DNA of 64,000 bases from Halomonas sp. McH1-25 (lineage in GTDB: Bacteria > Pseudomonadota > Gammaproteobacteria > Pseudomonadales > Halomonadaceae), in NCBI RefSeq assembly GCF_022348165.1, contig NZ_JAKRFI010000004.1, forward strand, positions 372,001 through 436,000, written 5' to 3'. Positions within the stretch are counted from its first letter, which is position 1, and each line of letters opens with the position of its first letter. A program made the translations under genes and the position numbers. Shown here piece by piece: positions 49,170 through 58,161 of this stretch. The notes beneath the pieces are model-generated. The model was not told the DNA's origin and did no database searches. It was given only the letters and a program-made list of their open reading frames with translations.

Positions 49170-49508
49170 ATGCCTAACTCTCGATCCTTTATACTGCTGA
49201 TTGTCTTTCCGGTGGTCCTGCTATTGGTCTTGGCCGCCGCCATCTTCGGCGGGCAAGGTATCGCCGACCACTTCCGCGATCGCGGGATTCAGCAGGCCAT
49301 AGCGGCAACGCTCGAGACGTCCAGCGAGGTTAAACTCGCCAATCTTCAGAAGGTGAAAGCGGGCTATGCGGTCTGTGGCTTGTACCGTACGAGCGACTCG
49401 CCGAACAGCTATGCCTCCTTTTTCTATGACACCCTCAGCGACCGCCTAACGCTGGATGTCAACTCTCGCCAATTCCAGACTTACTGCAACTTATTGGACT
49501 TCTGTTGA
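49170..49508 (+). CDS. Membrane-anchored hypothetical protein
   Basis: 112 residues. An N-terminal hydrophobic helix (MPNSRSFILLIVFPVVLLLV) anchors or exports the protein; the rest (GIADHFRDRGIQQAIAATLE, AGYAVCGLYRTSDSPNSYAS) looks periplasmic, with three Cys (VCGLY, TYCNLLDFC). Family not recognised, though the VCGLYRTSDSPNSYASFFYD segment has the look of a small periplasmic lipid- or envelope-stress protein. Upstream of the copper-delivery genes by 150 bp. Confidence 0.6.
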   Translation: MPNSRSFILLIVFPVVLLLVLAAAIFGGQGIADHFRDRGIQQAIAATLETSSEVKLANLQKVKAGYAVCGLYRTSDSPNSYASFFYDTLSDRLTLDVNSRQFQTYCNLLDFC

Positions 49509-49658
49509 GCCTGACCGCTCGCTATCTTCCGCCATCGCGCAAGACATCCACTGGCAACATTCATCGCGCCTGACGTGTGCCGAGACCGAGGCGCTATCGA
49601 TACAGCACTTGCCTGGCCTGACCGGGGAGCCGGTGGCCCAACACGGAGAACGCACATC

Positions 49659-50126
49659 ATGGCAAACGAAAGACAAGCCGGCCGGCTGCAACGACTCGCT
49701 CATCGACTTGCCTGGGGGCCGCTGGCGCTGCTGCTATTGGCAAGCGTCGCCCAGGCCAGCGACTTGGAGGTCACTGACGCCCGGCTGAGCTTGCTGCCAG
49801 GCGATATGCCTGGGGCCGGTTATTTTCGTTTGCATAATGCCGGCGATGAGCCTGCCATGCTGGTGAGTGCCGACAGCGATGCCTTCGACAGCGTCGAAAT
49901 GCACAGGAGCATGAACGAGGACGGAATGGCCAGCATGCATGCGGTATCCCAGCTTGAGATTGCCCCCGGCGAGACACTCGAGTTCGCCCCCAGGGGCTAT
50001 CACCTCATGTTCATGAAGCGTACACGTCCGCTGGCTGTCGGCGATCGGGTCGAAGTCGTTTTAGAGTTCGACGGGGAAGAACCTCTCCCCGTCACTTTTG
50101 ACGTGGTATCGCCTGCCTCAATGTAA
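49659..50126 (+). CDS. Periplasmic copper chaperone PCu(A)C
   Basis: 155 residues with an N-terminal signal (to about residue 34, SVAQAS). Copper ligands follow the H(M)x10Mx21HxM pattern: MHRSMNEDGMASMHAV then GYHLMFM. It carries Cu(I) to the CuA/CuB sites of cytochrome c oxidase together with SCO proteins. GGAGA lies 11 bp before the ATG at 49659. The SCO gene follows after 23 bp, so one operon. Confidence 0.93.
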   Translation: MANERQAGRLQRLAHRLAWGPLALLLLASVAQASDLEVTDARLSLLPGDMPGAGYFRLHNAGDEPAMLVSADSDAFDSVEMHRSMNEDGMASMHAVSQLEIAPGETLEFAPRGYHLMFMKRTRPLAVGDRVEVVLEFDGEEPLPVTFDVVSPASM

Positions 50127-50149
50127 CCTGGCATTTCAGGAAGACAGAT

Positions 50150-50743
50150 ATGGTTAAATGGTTACTCCCGATGCTCGCATCGCTATGGCTGACAGGCTGC
50201 GGCGATGAAATCTGGCGTACCGAGGACGTGTCGGAGTTCATGCCGCCCCTCGATTTCGAACTCACGGACGAAAATGGCCGGAACGTGAAGGCTGAGGACT
50301 ACGCCGGAAAAACCACGCTCCTGTACTTCGGTTTTACTCACTGCCCCGACGTTTGCCCAGCATCCCTGGCAGGGCTCGCAGCCGCCACCCGACAAATCGA
50401 CGAAGCGCTGCGTGACGACATTCAAGTGCTGTTCGTCTCGGTCGACCCCGCTCGCGATACCCCCGATGTCCTGAAGCGCTACACGGATATCTTCGGTCCG
50501 CAGTTTATTGGACTGACGGGCAGCACCGCCCAACTGGATGAGCTGACCAACCGTTATCGCGTCACTTACGAATACGGCGAGAAAGACCCTGAGGGCAACT
50601 ATGACGTGCGCCACTCCAGTGCCGTTTTCGCCTTCGATTCGCAGGGAGAGGCCAAGCTGTTGATTCGCGACGACGACCCTATCCCCGCAGTGGCCGCCGA
50701 TCTCAGCCGGCTGGCAGAACGAGGCGCGTCCTCCGAGAGCTGA
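50150..50743 (+). CDS. SCO1/SenC-type copper-insertion protein
   Basis: 197 residues. Lipoprotein signal with lipobox ending at Cys17 (SLWLTGC). The thioredoxin-like domain has the copper motif C65-PDV-C69 in GFTHCPDVCP and the third ligand His155 in YDVRHSSAVF. It delivers copper to, or reduces, the CuA centre of cytochrome c oxidase at the periplasmic membrane face. Coupled to the PCu(A)C gene upstream; no oxidase subunit genes lie in the window. Confidence 0.95.
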   Translation: MVKWLLPMLASLWLTGCGDEIWRTEDVSEFMPPLDFELTDENGRNVKAEDYAGKTTLLYFGFTHCPDVCPASLAGLAAATRQIDEALRDDIQVLFVSVDPARDTPDVLKRYTDIFGPQFIGLTGSTAQLDELTNRYRVTYEYGEKDPEGNYDVRHSSAVFAFDSQGEAKLLIRDDDPIPAVAADLSRLAERGASSES

Positions 50744-50785
50744 CGTATATTCGACAGGCTACACTCGGTCGTTGCCTCGGTTGCT

Positions 50786-51091
50786 TCACAACGGAATCGC
50801 CGTGTGCTCGGCAGCGGCAAAGATCGAAGGATGGGTGCTGCGTCCGGGATAGTCGATCAGCAGATCGATCTGCTGATCGCCCAAGGCTTGCTGTATCCGA
50901 ACCTGAAAATCGATCTCGGCGCGGGCAATCGCGCAGGTATCGTAAATATCGGTTTCAATGAACAGGTCAATGTCTCCCCCTCGTGCCCTGTCGTCGGTAC
51001 GCGAGCCGAACAGGCGGACACGAGACGACGCCCCGAAGCACTCGCTGGCAGCCCGACATATGACGCGGCGCTGGTAATCTGTCAGACGCAT
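50786..51091 (-). CDS. Orphan MNT-type nucleotidyltransferase
   Basis: 101 residues. The Pol-beta-like core motif is LFGSRTDDRARGGDIDLFIE (Gly-Ser and the DxD metal pair), and a third acidic position lies in QQIDLLIDYPG. Minimal nucleotidyltransferases of this kind are usually antitoxins (MntA, type VII systems) that AMPylate an adjacent HEPN toxin. No HEPN gene lies on either side here. The start at 51091 (GGGAG 10 bp upstream) replaces a much longer open frame that is antisense to the MscS gene. Confidence 0.85.
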   Translation of the reverse strand: MRLTDYQRRVICRAASECFGASSRVRLFGSRTDDRARGGDIDLFIETDIYDTCAIARAEIDFQVRIQQALGDQQIDLLIDYPGRSTHPSIFAAAEHTAIPL

Positions 51092-51157
51092 CAGGTCGGC
51101 TCCCAACGGGGTTAGGCATGAAGAATAGACCAACCGCCTAAATATCGCCCATCGAGG

Positions 51158-51189
51158 CGCCAGGCGGTGGCATTCACCGCCACCTGGCG
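51158..51189 (-). terminator. Hairpin downstream of the MscS gene
   Basis: CCAGGCGGTGG (51160-51170) pairs with CCGCCACCTGG (51177-51187) with one mismatch and one G-U, extended by two base pairs, loop CATTCA. It lies just beyond the MscS stop on the minus strand; the following GATATTT is only a weak U-tract. Confidence 0.5.
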
Positions 51190-51195
51190 GTTGCC

Positions 51196-52977
51196 TCACT
51201 CGGACTCGGAGGCGCTTTCTTCTGCTCCACTCTCCGTGCCGTTCATGCGGGTGGTTGCACTTTCGCCGCGCGCGATATCCTGATGGCTGATGACCACCAC
51301 CTCTCTCGGCCACCATTCGGGATAGTTGTCGCGAACGAAGGCCAGCAGTTTTTCCCTGACATTCATTTCCGCGCCCCAGCCGGACATCGGGTCGGTGGTC
51401 ATGAGGTAGCAGGTGACCGTCAGCGCCGTCCCGGTCTGTCCCGTCACGTAACACAGCAGCTTGTGGTGCTCGATGACGCTGTCTTCCTCCTTGGCGTACT
51501 CGATGAACTTTTCACGTATGCACTCTATGTCCGCGCTCAAGTGCAGAATCATCTCCAGGCTGCGGTACTCCTTGGCACTCTTGACTGAGAAATTCTCGAA
51601 AGGTCTGGAGACAAAGTAGGTGACCGGCACGATCAGGCGACGTTCATTCCATACTCTCAAGCGGATGAAGGTATAGAAGATGCCCTCCACGTAGCACCAC
51701 TGGCCTTCGAACATCACCAGATCGCCGATGCGGATGGGCTTGGCCAACGACACCTGAAACGACGAGATGATATTGCCAAGCACGGCCTGGCCCGCAATAC
51801 CGATGAGTACGGTCAATACACTGGCCGACGCCAGCAGAGACAAGCCCAGCGACTCGAAGATCTGGATCTGACTAAGCACGTAAATCGATACGGCAGTGAC
51901 CATGATCAGAATGATGACCCGGCGCAATGCGTAGAGCGACGTCAGTAACTTACGCTCGTCCTTGGGCTTGGTGTCATCGATCTGTCCTACAAGGCGCCGC
52001 GTCATTCTCAACATGATGGTATCGATGAGACGCAGCGCCACCGCACCGGCTCCCCAGGCCAGGATAGCGATCAACAACACCCGGAAGGACGTGGTTATCA
52101 CGGCCGAGAAAGACACCACATAGTCGAGCAGCGCCTGGGTCACCAGCGACATGACGATCAGCGCCAAGGGCCCTCTGATCCGTCTGGCAAAGATGCTGGG
52201 TGAGCCGTAAGGCAACCGGTCCGCTATCAGCCCGACCAGGCTGTAGATTCCCCAGCCCAACAGGCCAATCGCCAGCAGCACGATAGGAATGGCTATCCAT
52301 TCCCAAATCCTGAGCGGCCCGAACGAGGCCTTGAAACGCTCGGGGATATATTCCTCCAGCAATGAAGGGCCATATTGCTCATAAAGCGCCGGTATCGATG
52401 ACACGATGTCCGGCATGATCAACCAGACCGGATCCGCATCGCCCACCCGGTAGCGGCCCAGCCGAACGTCATAGGCTTCGCCATCGGCCGTCAATGAGGC
52501 CAACTGGATATTGCGGCGTGGCTTGCCGGCCAGGGGATTCTGACTCGTCGGAGACATGATGGCCGCATCCTGGCGCCCCGAGAGACTGGAGACATTCAGC
52601 CATTCGCCTCGTTGGAGGACCTCGGCGAGTTGTCTGGCTAACTCAGGCCCGCGTTCCTGTTGCTCCTCCGGGGGTAGCCCGGAAAGGTTGATGACATGTG
52701 CCGCCGCCGCATACTTGTTCTGTTCGGTCAGCTCCAGGAAGTTGCGGATCGCTTCGCGTGGCGTCCCTCGCTCGAGCCCCTCGGGCACTTCGCCAAGTCC
52801 CTCGTTCAACGACTCGACAGAGAACCATGGTTCCTGCCCGCTCTCGCTTCCCTGTGCCTGCGAGCCCCCCTGTCCCTGTATGCCTCCCTGCGTCTGCGCC
52901 ACACACAGGCCGGAGAACATGAATGTCACCGCCAGCAATGCCGACAGCAACCACGAGCCGTTTAGTTTCATACGCAC
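51196..52977 (-). CDS. MscS-family mechanosensitive channel with large periplasmic domain
   Basis: 593 residues. A signal peptide (to about 27) and a roughly 190-residue periplasmic part rich in Gln/Gly/Glu come first, then membrane helices (about 225-400). The pore helix and beta domain follow: SVLTVLIGIAGQAVLGNIISSF, KPIRIGDLVMFEGQWCYVEGI and RLIVPVTYFVSRPFENFS. The C-terminal domain is acidic. Larger than E. coli MscS, as for YbdG/MscM-like paralogues. Such channels release solutes on hypo-osmotic shock, an expected need in a halophile. Confidence 0.93.
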   Translation of the reverse strand: MRMKLNGSWLLSALLAVTFMFSGLCVAQTQGGIQGQGGSQAQGSESGQEPWFSVESLNEGLGEVPEGLERGTPREAIRNFLELTEQNKYAAAAHVINLSGLPPEEQQERGPELARQLAEVLQRGEWLNVSSLSGRQDAAIMSPTSQNPLAGKPRRNIQLASLTADGEAYDVRLGRYRVGDADPVWLIMPDIVSSIPALYEQYGPSLLEEYIPERFKASFGPLRIWEWIAIPIVLLAIGLLGWGIYSLVGLIADRLPYGSPSIFARRIRGPLALIVMSLVTQALLDYVVSFSAVITTSFRVLLIAILAWGAGAVALRLIDTIMLRMTRRLVGQIDDTKPKDERKLLTSLYALRRVIILIMVTAVSIYVLSQIQIFESLGLSLLASASVLTVLIGIAGQAVLGNIISSFQVSLAKPIRIGDLVMFEGQWCYVEGIFYTFIRLRVWNERRLIVPVTYFVSRPFENFSVKSAKEYRSLEMILHLSADIECIREKFIEYAKEEDSVIEHHKLLCYVTGQTGTALTVTCYLMTTDPMSGWGAEMNVREKLLAFVRDNYPEWWPREVVVISHQDIARGESATTRMNGTESGAEESASESE

Positions 52978-53053
52978 TTACCGATTCAGATGAACTATCC
53001 GTGTTTGTCACCTACCGGATCGCTCTCGATCCGGCCGGGCCTGCATCTGCACA

Positions 53054-53218
53054 TCAGGCTACCCGAATCGGTGGCCGGTCGCAGTACAGCTTAGCGCTCA
53101 GGGTCTCGTTCAGCAGCAGACCGCGGGATTCAGGCTGGGTGGCAAGCGTCGGAAAATAGCTGAGCTTCCTCGCGCGACCGGCCGTGGGCGTCGCTTTGGT
53201 GAAGGCCTCACGAGTCAA
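53054..53218 (-). pseudogene. Possible C-terminal gene remnant in the gap before the DUF2231 gene
   Basis: Within the 338-bp gap 52978-53315 the minus strand holds a 54-codon frame without a start. It contains KLSYFPTLATQPESRGLLLN and ends ETLSAKLYCDRPPIRVA at a stop (53054-53056). It looks protein-like, but the family is not recognised. An in-frame stop lies just upstream, so if real it is a fragment. The rest of the gap shows no gene. Confidence 0.25.
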
Positions 53219-53315
53219 CTACACTCGCGTAACGCACGCGTTTTCAGCGCCGGGAAAGGCCCTGACCGCCTACGCGAAGTGCCTCCCCCTGCTCGATCAG
53301 CACAAGGAGTTTGCC

Positions 53316-53756
53316 GTGACAGCCACTGCCGAACGCACGACCGAACGAACGTATCGACGCGGATTGAATCCGCTGCATAGCCTATTGCTTGGCGGCACCT
53401 TTCCGCTCTTTCTCGGCGCAGCTTTGAGCGACTATGCCTACTCGCAGACGTACCTCATCCAGTGGAGCACCTTTGCTTCCTGGCTGATCGCGGGCGGTCT
53501 CGTCTTCAATGGTCTTGCGCTGCTTTGTGCGTTGATCGGCGTGTTTCGGGCCAGTGACCGGCGCCGCCTCGCTCTCGTGTACTTCTTCCTGCTGCTGATC
53601 ACCTGGATACTGGGGTTCTTCAACGCGCTGGTTCACGCCCGGGACGCCTGGGGCATGATGCCCACGGGCTTCGTACTCTCGATCGTCGTCAGCGTACTGG
53701 CGTGTGTGGCGACCTGGATCGGTTTCTCTCGTCTCGGCGCCGGAGGTCATTCATGA
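53316..53756 (+). CDS. DUF2231 membrane protein
   Basis: 146 residues from a GTG start with AAGGAG 6 bp upstream; an ATG at 53184 gives a longer frame without support. Four hydrophobic segments: NPLHSLLLGGTFPLFLGAAL, FASWLIAGGLVFNGLALLCALIGVF, LALVYFFLLLITWILGFFNA and MMPTGFVLSIVVSVLACVATW. NPLHSLLLGG is the DUF2231 mark. Its stop overlaps the next start (ATGA at 53753-53756), so translation is coupled; in other bacteria the same pair occurs, suggesting a membrane electron-transfer partner for the dehydrogenase (inference). Confidence 0.85.
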   Translation: MTATAERTTERTYRRGLNPLHSLLLGGTFPLFLGAALSDYAYSQTYLIQWSTFASWLIAGGLVFNGLALLCALIGVFRASDRRRLALVYFFLLLITWILGFFNALVHARDAWGMMPTGFVLSIVVSVLACVATWIGFSRLGAGGHS

Positions 53757-55180
53757 GGTTTTCCCGCATTCGCGACGTCGCTCCTCTCTCGATGCCCCTG
53801 TTTGCGATGCCCCTGCTTGCGATGCTCCTGCTTGCCGGCGGTGCCAACGCCAACGCGGCGGAACCGGAAGCCGAGTACGGACCCAACCCGGACCTACCGG
53901 AACCGCAGCGCGGACTGTTGCCCGACATGACGATCCCCGAGCCGGCGCCATGGGGCGACCAGACACCGACGGTGCCCGATGGCTATTCGATCACTGCCAT
54001 CGCCACCGACCTCAAGGTGCCGCGCCAGACACTGGTGCTGCCCAACGGAGACATCCTGGTGGCCGAGGGGAGCGGCGGCAACGCCCCGACATCGAAGCCC
54101 AAGGATGTCATTGCCGGGTACATCAAGGCCCAGGGGACCACCTCGGTCGAAAGCGGCGACCGGCTGACGCTGCTGCGCGACAACGACGGTGACGGCACCT
54201 ATGAGGAACAGACCGTCTTCGCCGAGGACCTCAACGCACCGTACGGTCTCGCCCTGGTCGACGACGATCTCTACGTGGCCAACCAGGATGCGCTGGTGCG
54301 ATTCGATTACCGGGAAGGCCAGACCCAGGCCAGCGGCCCGCCGGAAGTCGTGACGAAGCTACCGTCAGTGATCAATCATCACTGGACCAAGGCGATGACC
54401 GCGAGCGCGGACGGACGCTTTCTTTACGTCGGCATCGGCTCCAACAGCAACATCACCGAGCGCGGCATGGACGCGGAAGTCAATCGCGCCGAAATCTGGC
54501 AGATCGACGCCGAGACCGGCGCGCACCGGCCCTATGCCACCGGCCTGCGCAACCCTACTGCACTGACCATTCAGCCAGGGACCGATCAGCTCTGGGCAGT
54601 GGTGAACGAGCGCGACGAGCTCGGGCCGAATCTGGTGCCCGATTATCTCACCACCGTTCAGGAAGACGGCTTCTACGGCTGGCCCTACAGCTACTGGGGG
54701 CAGCACGTCGACCCACGCGTGCGGCCGCAGGATCCGGAGAAGGTGGAGTCGGCGATCTCGCCGGATTACAGCCTGGGCTCGCACGTCGCCCCGCTCGGCC
54801 TCGACTTCTCCACGCCCGCCGTGGGCGACGAATTCGCGGAGGGGGTGTTCATCGGTGAGCACGGTAGCTGGAACCGCGCGAATCCCGTGGGCTACAAGGT
54901 GGTCTTCGTGCCCTTCGAGAACGGCCAGCCTGCCGGCGACCCCGTCGACTTCGTGACCGGCTTCCTCACCAGCGACAGCAAAACGCGCGGTCGTCCGGTG
55001 GGTGTGACCGTTGCACCGGATGGATCGGTGATCGTCGCCGACGATCTGACCAATGCGGTTTGGCGGGTGACGCGGGATGGCGCCAATGCGCCGCAGGAGG
55101 AACCCGCCCCGCCTGAGGATGAACGCACTACGGCTGGAGAAGAATCTATGGCTGAAGATGAGTCCAACATATCCAGTTGA
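53753..55180 (+). CDS. Sorbosone/glucose-dehydrogenase-like PQQ-type protein
   Basis: 475 residues. A signal peptide (to about 35) contains three five-residue repeats (MPLFA, MPLLA, MLLLA). The mature six-bladed beta-propeller shows LKVPRQTLVLPNGDILVAEG, RLTLLRDNDGDGTYEEQTVF, LNAPYGLALVDDDLYVAN, YATGLRNPTALTI, FYGWPYSYWGQHVDPRVRPQ and FIGEHGSWNR, the L-sorbosone dehydrogenase/GDH pattern with PQQ and Ca2+ as usual cofactors. Periplasmic. The acidic tail (EEPAPPEDERTTAGEESMAE) is unusual. GGAGG precedes the ATG; coupled to the DUF2231 gene. Confidence 0.9.
   Translation: MRFSRIRDVAPLSMPLFAMPLLAMLLLAGGANANAAEPEAEYGPNPDLPEPQRGLLPDMTIPEPAPWGDQTPTVPDGYSITAIATDLKVPRQTLVLPNGDILVAEGSGGNAPTSKPKDVIAGYIKAQGTTSVESGDRLTLLRDNDGDGTYEEQTVFAEDLNAPYGLALVDDDLYVANQDALVRFDYREGQTQASGPPEVVTKLPSVINHHWTKAMTASADGRFLYVGIGSNSNITERGMDAEVNRAEIWQIDAETGAHRPYATGLRNPTALTIQPGTDQLWAVVNERDELGPNLVPDYLTTVQEDGFYGWPYSYWGQHVDPRVRPQDPEKVESAISPDYSLGSHVAPLGLDFSTPAVGDEFAEGVFIGEHGSWNRANPVGYKVVFVPFENGQPAGDPVDFVTGFLTSDSKTRGRPVGVTVAPDGSVIVADDLTNAVWRVTRDGANAPQEEPAPPEDERTTAGEESMAEDESNISS
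53791..53835 (+). repeat. Three tandem 15-bp repeats in a signal-peptide coding region
   Basis: GATGCCCCTGTTTGC, GATGCCCCTGCTTGC and GATGCTCCTGCTTGC follow head to tail (one mismatch each from the middle unit). Each adds five residues to the hydrophobic core of the dehydrogenase signal peptide, so copy-number change would keep the frame but alter core length. Confidence 0.85.
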
Positions 55181-55497
55181 ACGACTCATGAGTCGAAGAT
55201 GGCTACGCGCATCGGTATCTTTCGTTGGTTGGCCGAGGCGGTGGCTGCCGGGGAGTTCGTGCACCGTTGAGCCTGACGGCAAATGGCGTTCGGTCCGGAT
55301 GGCCCGCAGCGTTTCGAGCAGGGCGGCCACCCGTTACGCTTCGGCTAGCCTTCTTCGCGACGAGTCAATCACGCCGCCAGTGCACATAGCGCAGCGGCCA
55401 TAACGCCGCAGACAGCGATGGCCAAGGGCACCACTGATGGGGCTCGGGGTCATCGAGCTACACGAGGATGGCGACGGCCAATACACTGAGGATACCC
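55181..55497. other. Intergenic region between the sugar-dehydrogenase and lactonase genes
   Basis: About 317 bp without a supportable gene. CGACTCATGAGTCG (55182-55195) is a perfect 14-bp palindrome just after the dehydrogenase stop, possibly an operator or weak terminator. Nothing else recognised. Confidence 0.5.
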
Positions 55498-56631
55498 ATG
55501 CAAAGGGTAGCCACGCTGGCAGCTAGCTTACTCACGGGATCTGCTATGTTGGATGCATGCCTGACGGCACAAGCCGCGACCTACGTTTATGTCTCCAATG
55601 CCGACGATGGCGTTATTGCGAGCTACGTTCTCGACCGCAACGCCGACAAGCTGATGCCGCTAGCGACCACCCAGGCCGGTGACATGGTCAAGCCAATGGC
55701 AGTGAGTCCCGATCGGCAATATCTGTACGCTTCGGTACGCAGCGAACCCTACCGGGTACTGACGTACCGCATCGATGCACAAAGCGGCACGCTGACTCAG
55801 CAAGGCAGCGCGTCACTGCCCGCCAGCATGGCCAACATCGACACCGACCAGAGCGGCGCCTACCTGTTAGCAGCGGCCTATGTGGGCGATGTGGTCAGTG
55901 TCAGTCCCATCGACGCCAGCGGTGTCGTTCAGGACTTCCAGCAGGTCGTTGCAACGGGCCACCACGCTCACGCCATGCATGCCTCACCGGACAACCGCTA
56001 CGCCTTCGCCTCCAATCTGGGCGATGATCAGATTGCCCAATTCCGCTTCGACTCAAAAACGGGACAATTGGCCCCCAACGATCCCGGGGCAGCCGAGACG
56101 CCCGACAAGAGCGGACCTCGCCATTTCCTCTTCTCCCCCAATGGTCGCTATGTCTATGTTCTCGGCGAGTTCACCGGCGCCGTAACGACGTATTCCTACG
56201 CCCCCAGCACCGGCGCACTGACGCGCCAGTCAACCGAACTGGGCATTCCTGAAACGCTAAATCTTGCCCCGGGCATGGCACGGGAAACGATCGAAGAAGG
56301 CGACGACACGCCGCGCATATGGGCAGCCGACATCCAGATCACCCCCGACGGACGCCACGTCTACATCTCCGAGCGCACCAGAAGTATCATGAGTGCCTTC
56401 GAGGCCGATCCCGAGACCGGAAAACTCACCTACCTGCACAGCACCGAGGTGGAAACTCAGCCACGCGCTTTCCAGATCGATGCGACAGGAAATTACATGG
56501 TCGTGACGGGACAGCTCGACGATGAAGTGGGCCTTTATCGCATCAACTCCGAAGACGGCAAGATCGAGCTGGCCGACAAGGCCCCGACGGGTAAAAACGC
56601 CAATTGGGTCGAAATCGTATCGTACGACTGA
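55498..56631 (+). CDS. Lactonase-type seven-bladed beta-propeller protein, secreted
   Basis: 377 residues. A signal peptide (MQRVATLAASLLTGSAMLDA, cleaved near AQAA) leads to repeated blades beginning ATYVYVSNADDGVIASYVLD, MAVSPDRQYLYASVRSEPYR, MHASPDNRYAFASNLGDDQI, FLFSPNGRYVYVLGEFTGAV and IQITPDGRHVYISERTRSIM. This is the 6-phosphogluconolactonase/YbhE (PF10282) fold, here exported, so the cytosolic sugar-phosphate reaction is not expected. GAGGA lies 7 bp before the ATG at 55498. Perhaps hydrolyses the lactone made by the upstream dehydrogenase (inference). Confidence 0.88.
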   Translation: MQRVATLAASLLTGSAMLDACLTAQAATYVYVSNADDGVIASYVLDRNADKLMPLATTQAGDMVKPMAVSPDRQYLYASVRSEPYRVLTYRIDAQSGTLTQQGSASLPASMANIDTDQSGAYLLAAAYVGDVVSVSPIDASGVVQDFQQVVATGHHAHAMHASPDNRYAFASNLGDDQIAQFRFDSKTGQLAPNDPGAAETPDKSGPRHFLFSPNGRYVYVLGEFTGAVTTYSYAPSTGALTRQSTELGIPETLNLAPGMARETIEEGDDTPRIWAADIQITPDGRHVYISERTRSIMSAFEADPETGKLTYLHSTEVETQPRAFQIDATGNYMVVTGQLDDEVGLYRINSEDGKIELADKAPTGKNANWVEIVSYD

Positions 56632-56675
56632 CGATGACCAAGGGATTCCTTGCCTGATGAAGAAGCCATGGCTGC

Positions 56676-57071
56676 CTACTCCTCCCGACCGCGGCGCAAC
56701 TCCAGCCCCCTGACGATGACATAGGCGAGCAGAGCCACGATGAACACGATCAGGTACATCCAGGCGATGCTCTGGAGCGTCTCGATGATCGTGCGATAAA
56801 TCTCCAGGGTCCAGCGCTCGGCAGTCAGTACCAGCACTTCGGCATCCCGGTGAGGTGCGCTGATATACCGCTCCAGGTCATAAATCCGCACCCCACCTGA
56901 CACCCCGACCACGAAGCCGGCGAAGGTGATATACCGGTGCCAGGCGTCACTGATCTCATCCTTCACGATTCGCTCGAGAATCTTGCCGACAGGCTTGTTG
57001 AACAGCATCACCGCCCCTGTCGATACCGCGATCGCGATGCCCAGGGTAGCCAGCAGTAGCGTGAAGAACAT
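56676..57071 (-). CDS. Conserved membrane protein of unknown function
   Basis: 131 residues from the ATG at 57071 (AGGGA 6 bp upstream); an ATG at 57107 is the alternative. Hydrophobic segments: MFFTLLLATLGIAIAVSTGAVMLF, YITFAGFVVGVSGGVRI and SIAWMYLIVFIVALLAYVIV, with a charged stretch KPVGKILERIVKDEISDAWH. No family named. A basic tail (RGLELRRGREE) follows the last helix. Single gene. Confidence 0.7.
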   Translation of the reverse strand: MFFTLLLATLGIAIAVSTGAVMLFNKPVGKILERIVKDEISDAWHRYITFAGFVVGVSGGVRIYDLERYISAPHRDAEVLVLTAERWTLEIYRTIIETLQSIAWMYLIVFIVALLAYVIVRGLELRRGREE

Positions 57072-57153
57072 TTGAATCCCTAGTATTGTCGGCCACAAGA
57101 GACGCATGGATCATGCCAAGCTTAGAATACAGGGCGAGCACCGGATGCCCACT

Positions 57154-58017
57154 TCACTCCTTGACGTCCATATAGCGCCGCGCCCACTCGCGATTTTCCT
57201 CCAGCGTCGAGTAGCGGGTGGAAAGCTCCGAGGCGCTGAGATTGCCTTCGGCGATACCGCGCTGCTCACGCAGGCAATCGTAGGTCGCCTTGATGGCGGC
57301 AAAATAGGCAGCATGGCCGTTGACCACCACACGCACCCCGGCCCGGGCCAGCCGCTCACGGTCACGCAGCTCGGGATTGTCGTAGGTGACCAGCATCAGC
57401 GGCACGTTCAAGTGCTCGGCAATGCTTTCCAGATGGTCGAAATCGCGAATGCCCACCATGCAGATGCCGTCGGCGCCGGCCCGTTCATAGGCCTTGGCGC
57501 GCGTGATGGCATCCTCCGTGCTCAACACGCCCGCATTGGTGCGGGCAAAGATGGCCATGGCGGGATCGATACGCGCCTCCAGCGCCGCCTCGATCTTGCC
57601 GATGCCCTCTTCCAGCGGCACCAGATCGGTGGACTTGCGCCCGTACTTGGCCGGCAGCAGGGTGTCCTCGATGGTCAGCGCCGCCACCCCGGCGCGCTCC
57701 AGCTCGACGATGGTGCGCATCACATTGAGCGCATTGCCGTAACCGTGGTCGGCGTCGGCGATGATCGGCAGTCGCGCCACGCGACCGATGCGGGTGGCCT
57801 GTTCGACGAACTCGCTCAGCGTGATCAGGGCAAAATCGGGAGCGGCCAGCACCTGCAGCGAGGCCACCGAGCCGCCCAGGATACCGACCTCGAAGCCCAG
57901 ATCGGCGGCGATTCGCGCCGACATGGGGTCGAAGGTAGATGCGGTGAAAAAGCACTCGTCGCGTTCGAGCAGCTCGCGAAACCGATAGCGCAGATCGTGC
58001 TGGGAGGGGGTAGCCAT
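57154..58017 (-). CDS. Oxaloacetate decarboxylase (isocitrate lyase/PEP mutase superfamily)
   Basis: 287 residues, closely similar over its length to the Pseudomonas aeruginosa enzyme PA4872 as I remember it: [80 protein letters not shown] and [19 protein letters not shown]. The reaction is oxaloacetate to pyruvate and CO2, with Mg2+ held by the Asp residues of the DADHGYGN region. The start at 58017 has CGGAG 7 bp upstream. Single gene. Confidence 0.92.
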   Translation of the reverse strand: MATPSQHDLRYRFRELLERDECFFTASTFDPMSARIAADLGFEVGILGGSVASLQVLAAPDFALITLSEFVEQATRIGRVARLPIIADADHGYGNALNVMRTIVELERAGVAALTIEDTLLPAKYGRKSTDLVPLEEGIGKIEAALEARIDPAMAIFARTNAGVLSTEDAITRAKAYERAGADGICMVGIRDFDHLESIAEHLNVPLMLVTYDNPELRDRERLARAGVRVVVNGHAAYFAAIKATYDCLREQRGIAEGNLSASELSTRYSTLEENREWARRYMDVKE

Positions 58018-58161
58018 GACAACTCCGAATCGCCCGGGCCGCATCCTGCGGGCCCGCTGAATTGAGATAAATGGCTCACCACTTTATACGTTCGTGTGGG
58101 CGGCACCAATATCGTCGAATGCGGCTTGTCGTTCCCTGCCGGTGTCTGAAGCGCTACTGAG

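Noticed and set aside
51092-51454. An N-terminal extension of the nucleotidyltransferase
   Set aside because: It overlaps the MscS gene in another frame on the same strand and has no family similarity; GGGAG precedes the ATG at 51091.
54365-55330. A 321-codon frame antisense to the sugar dehydrogenase
   Set aside because: Arg/His/Gly-rich composition, no domain, no ribosome site, opposite a clear propeller protein.
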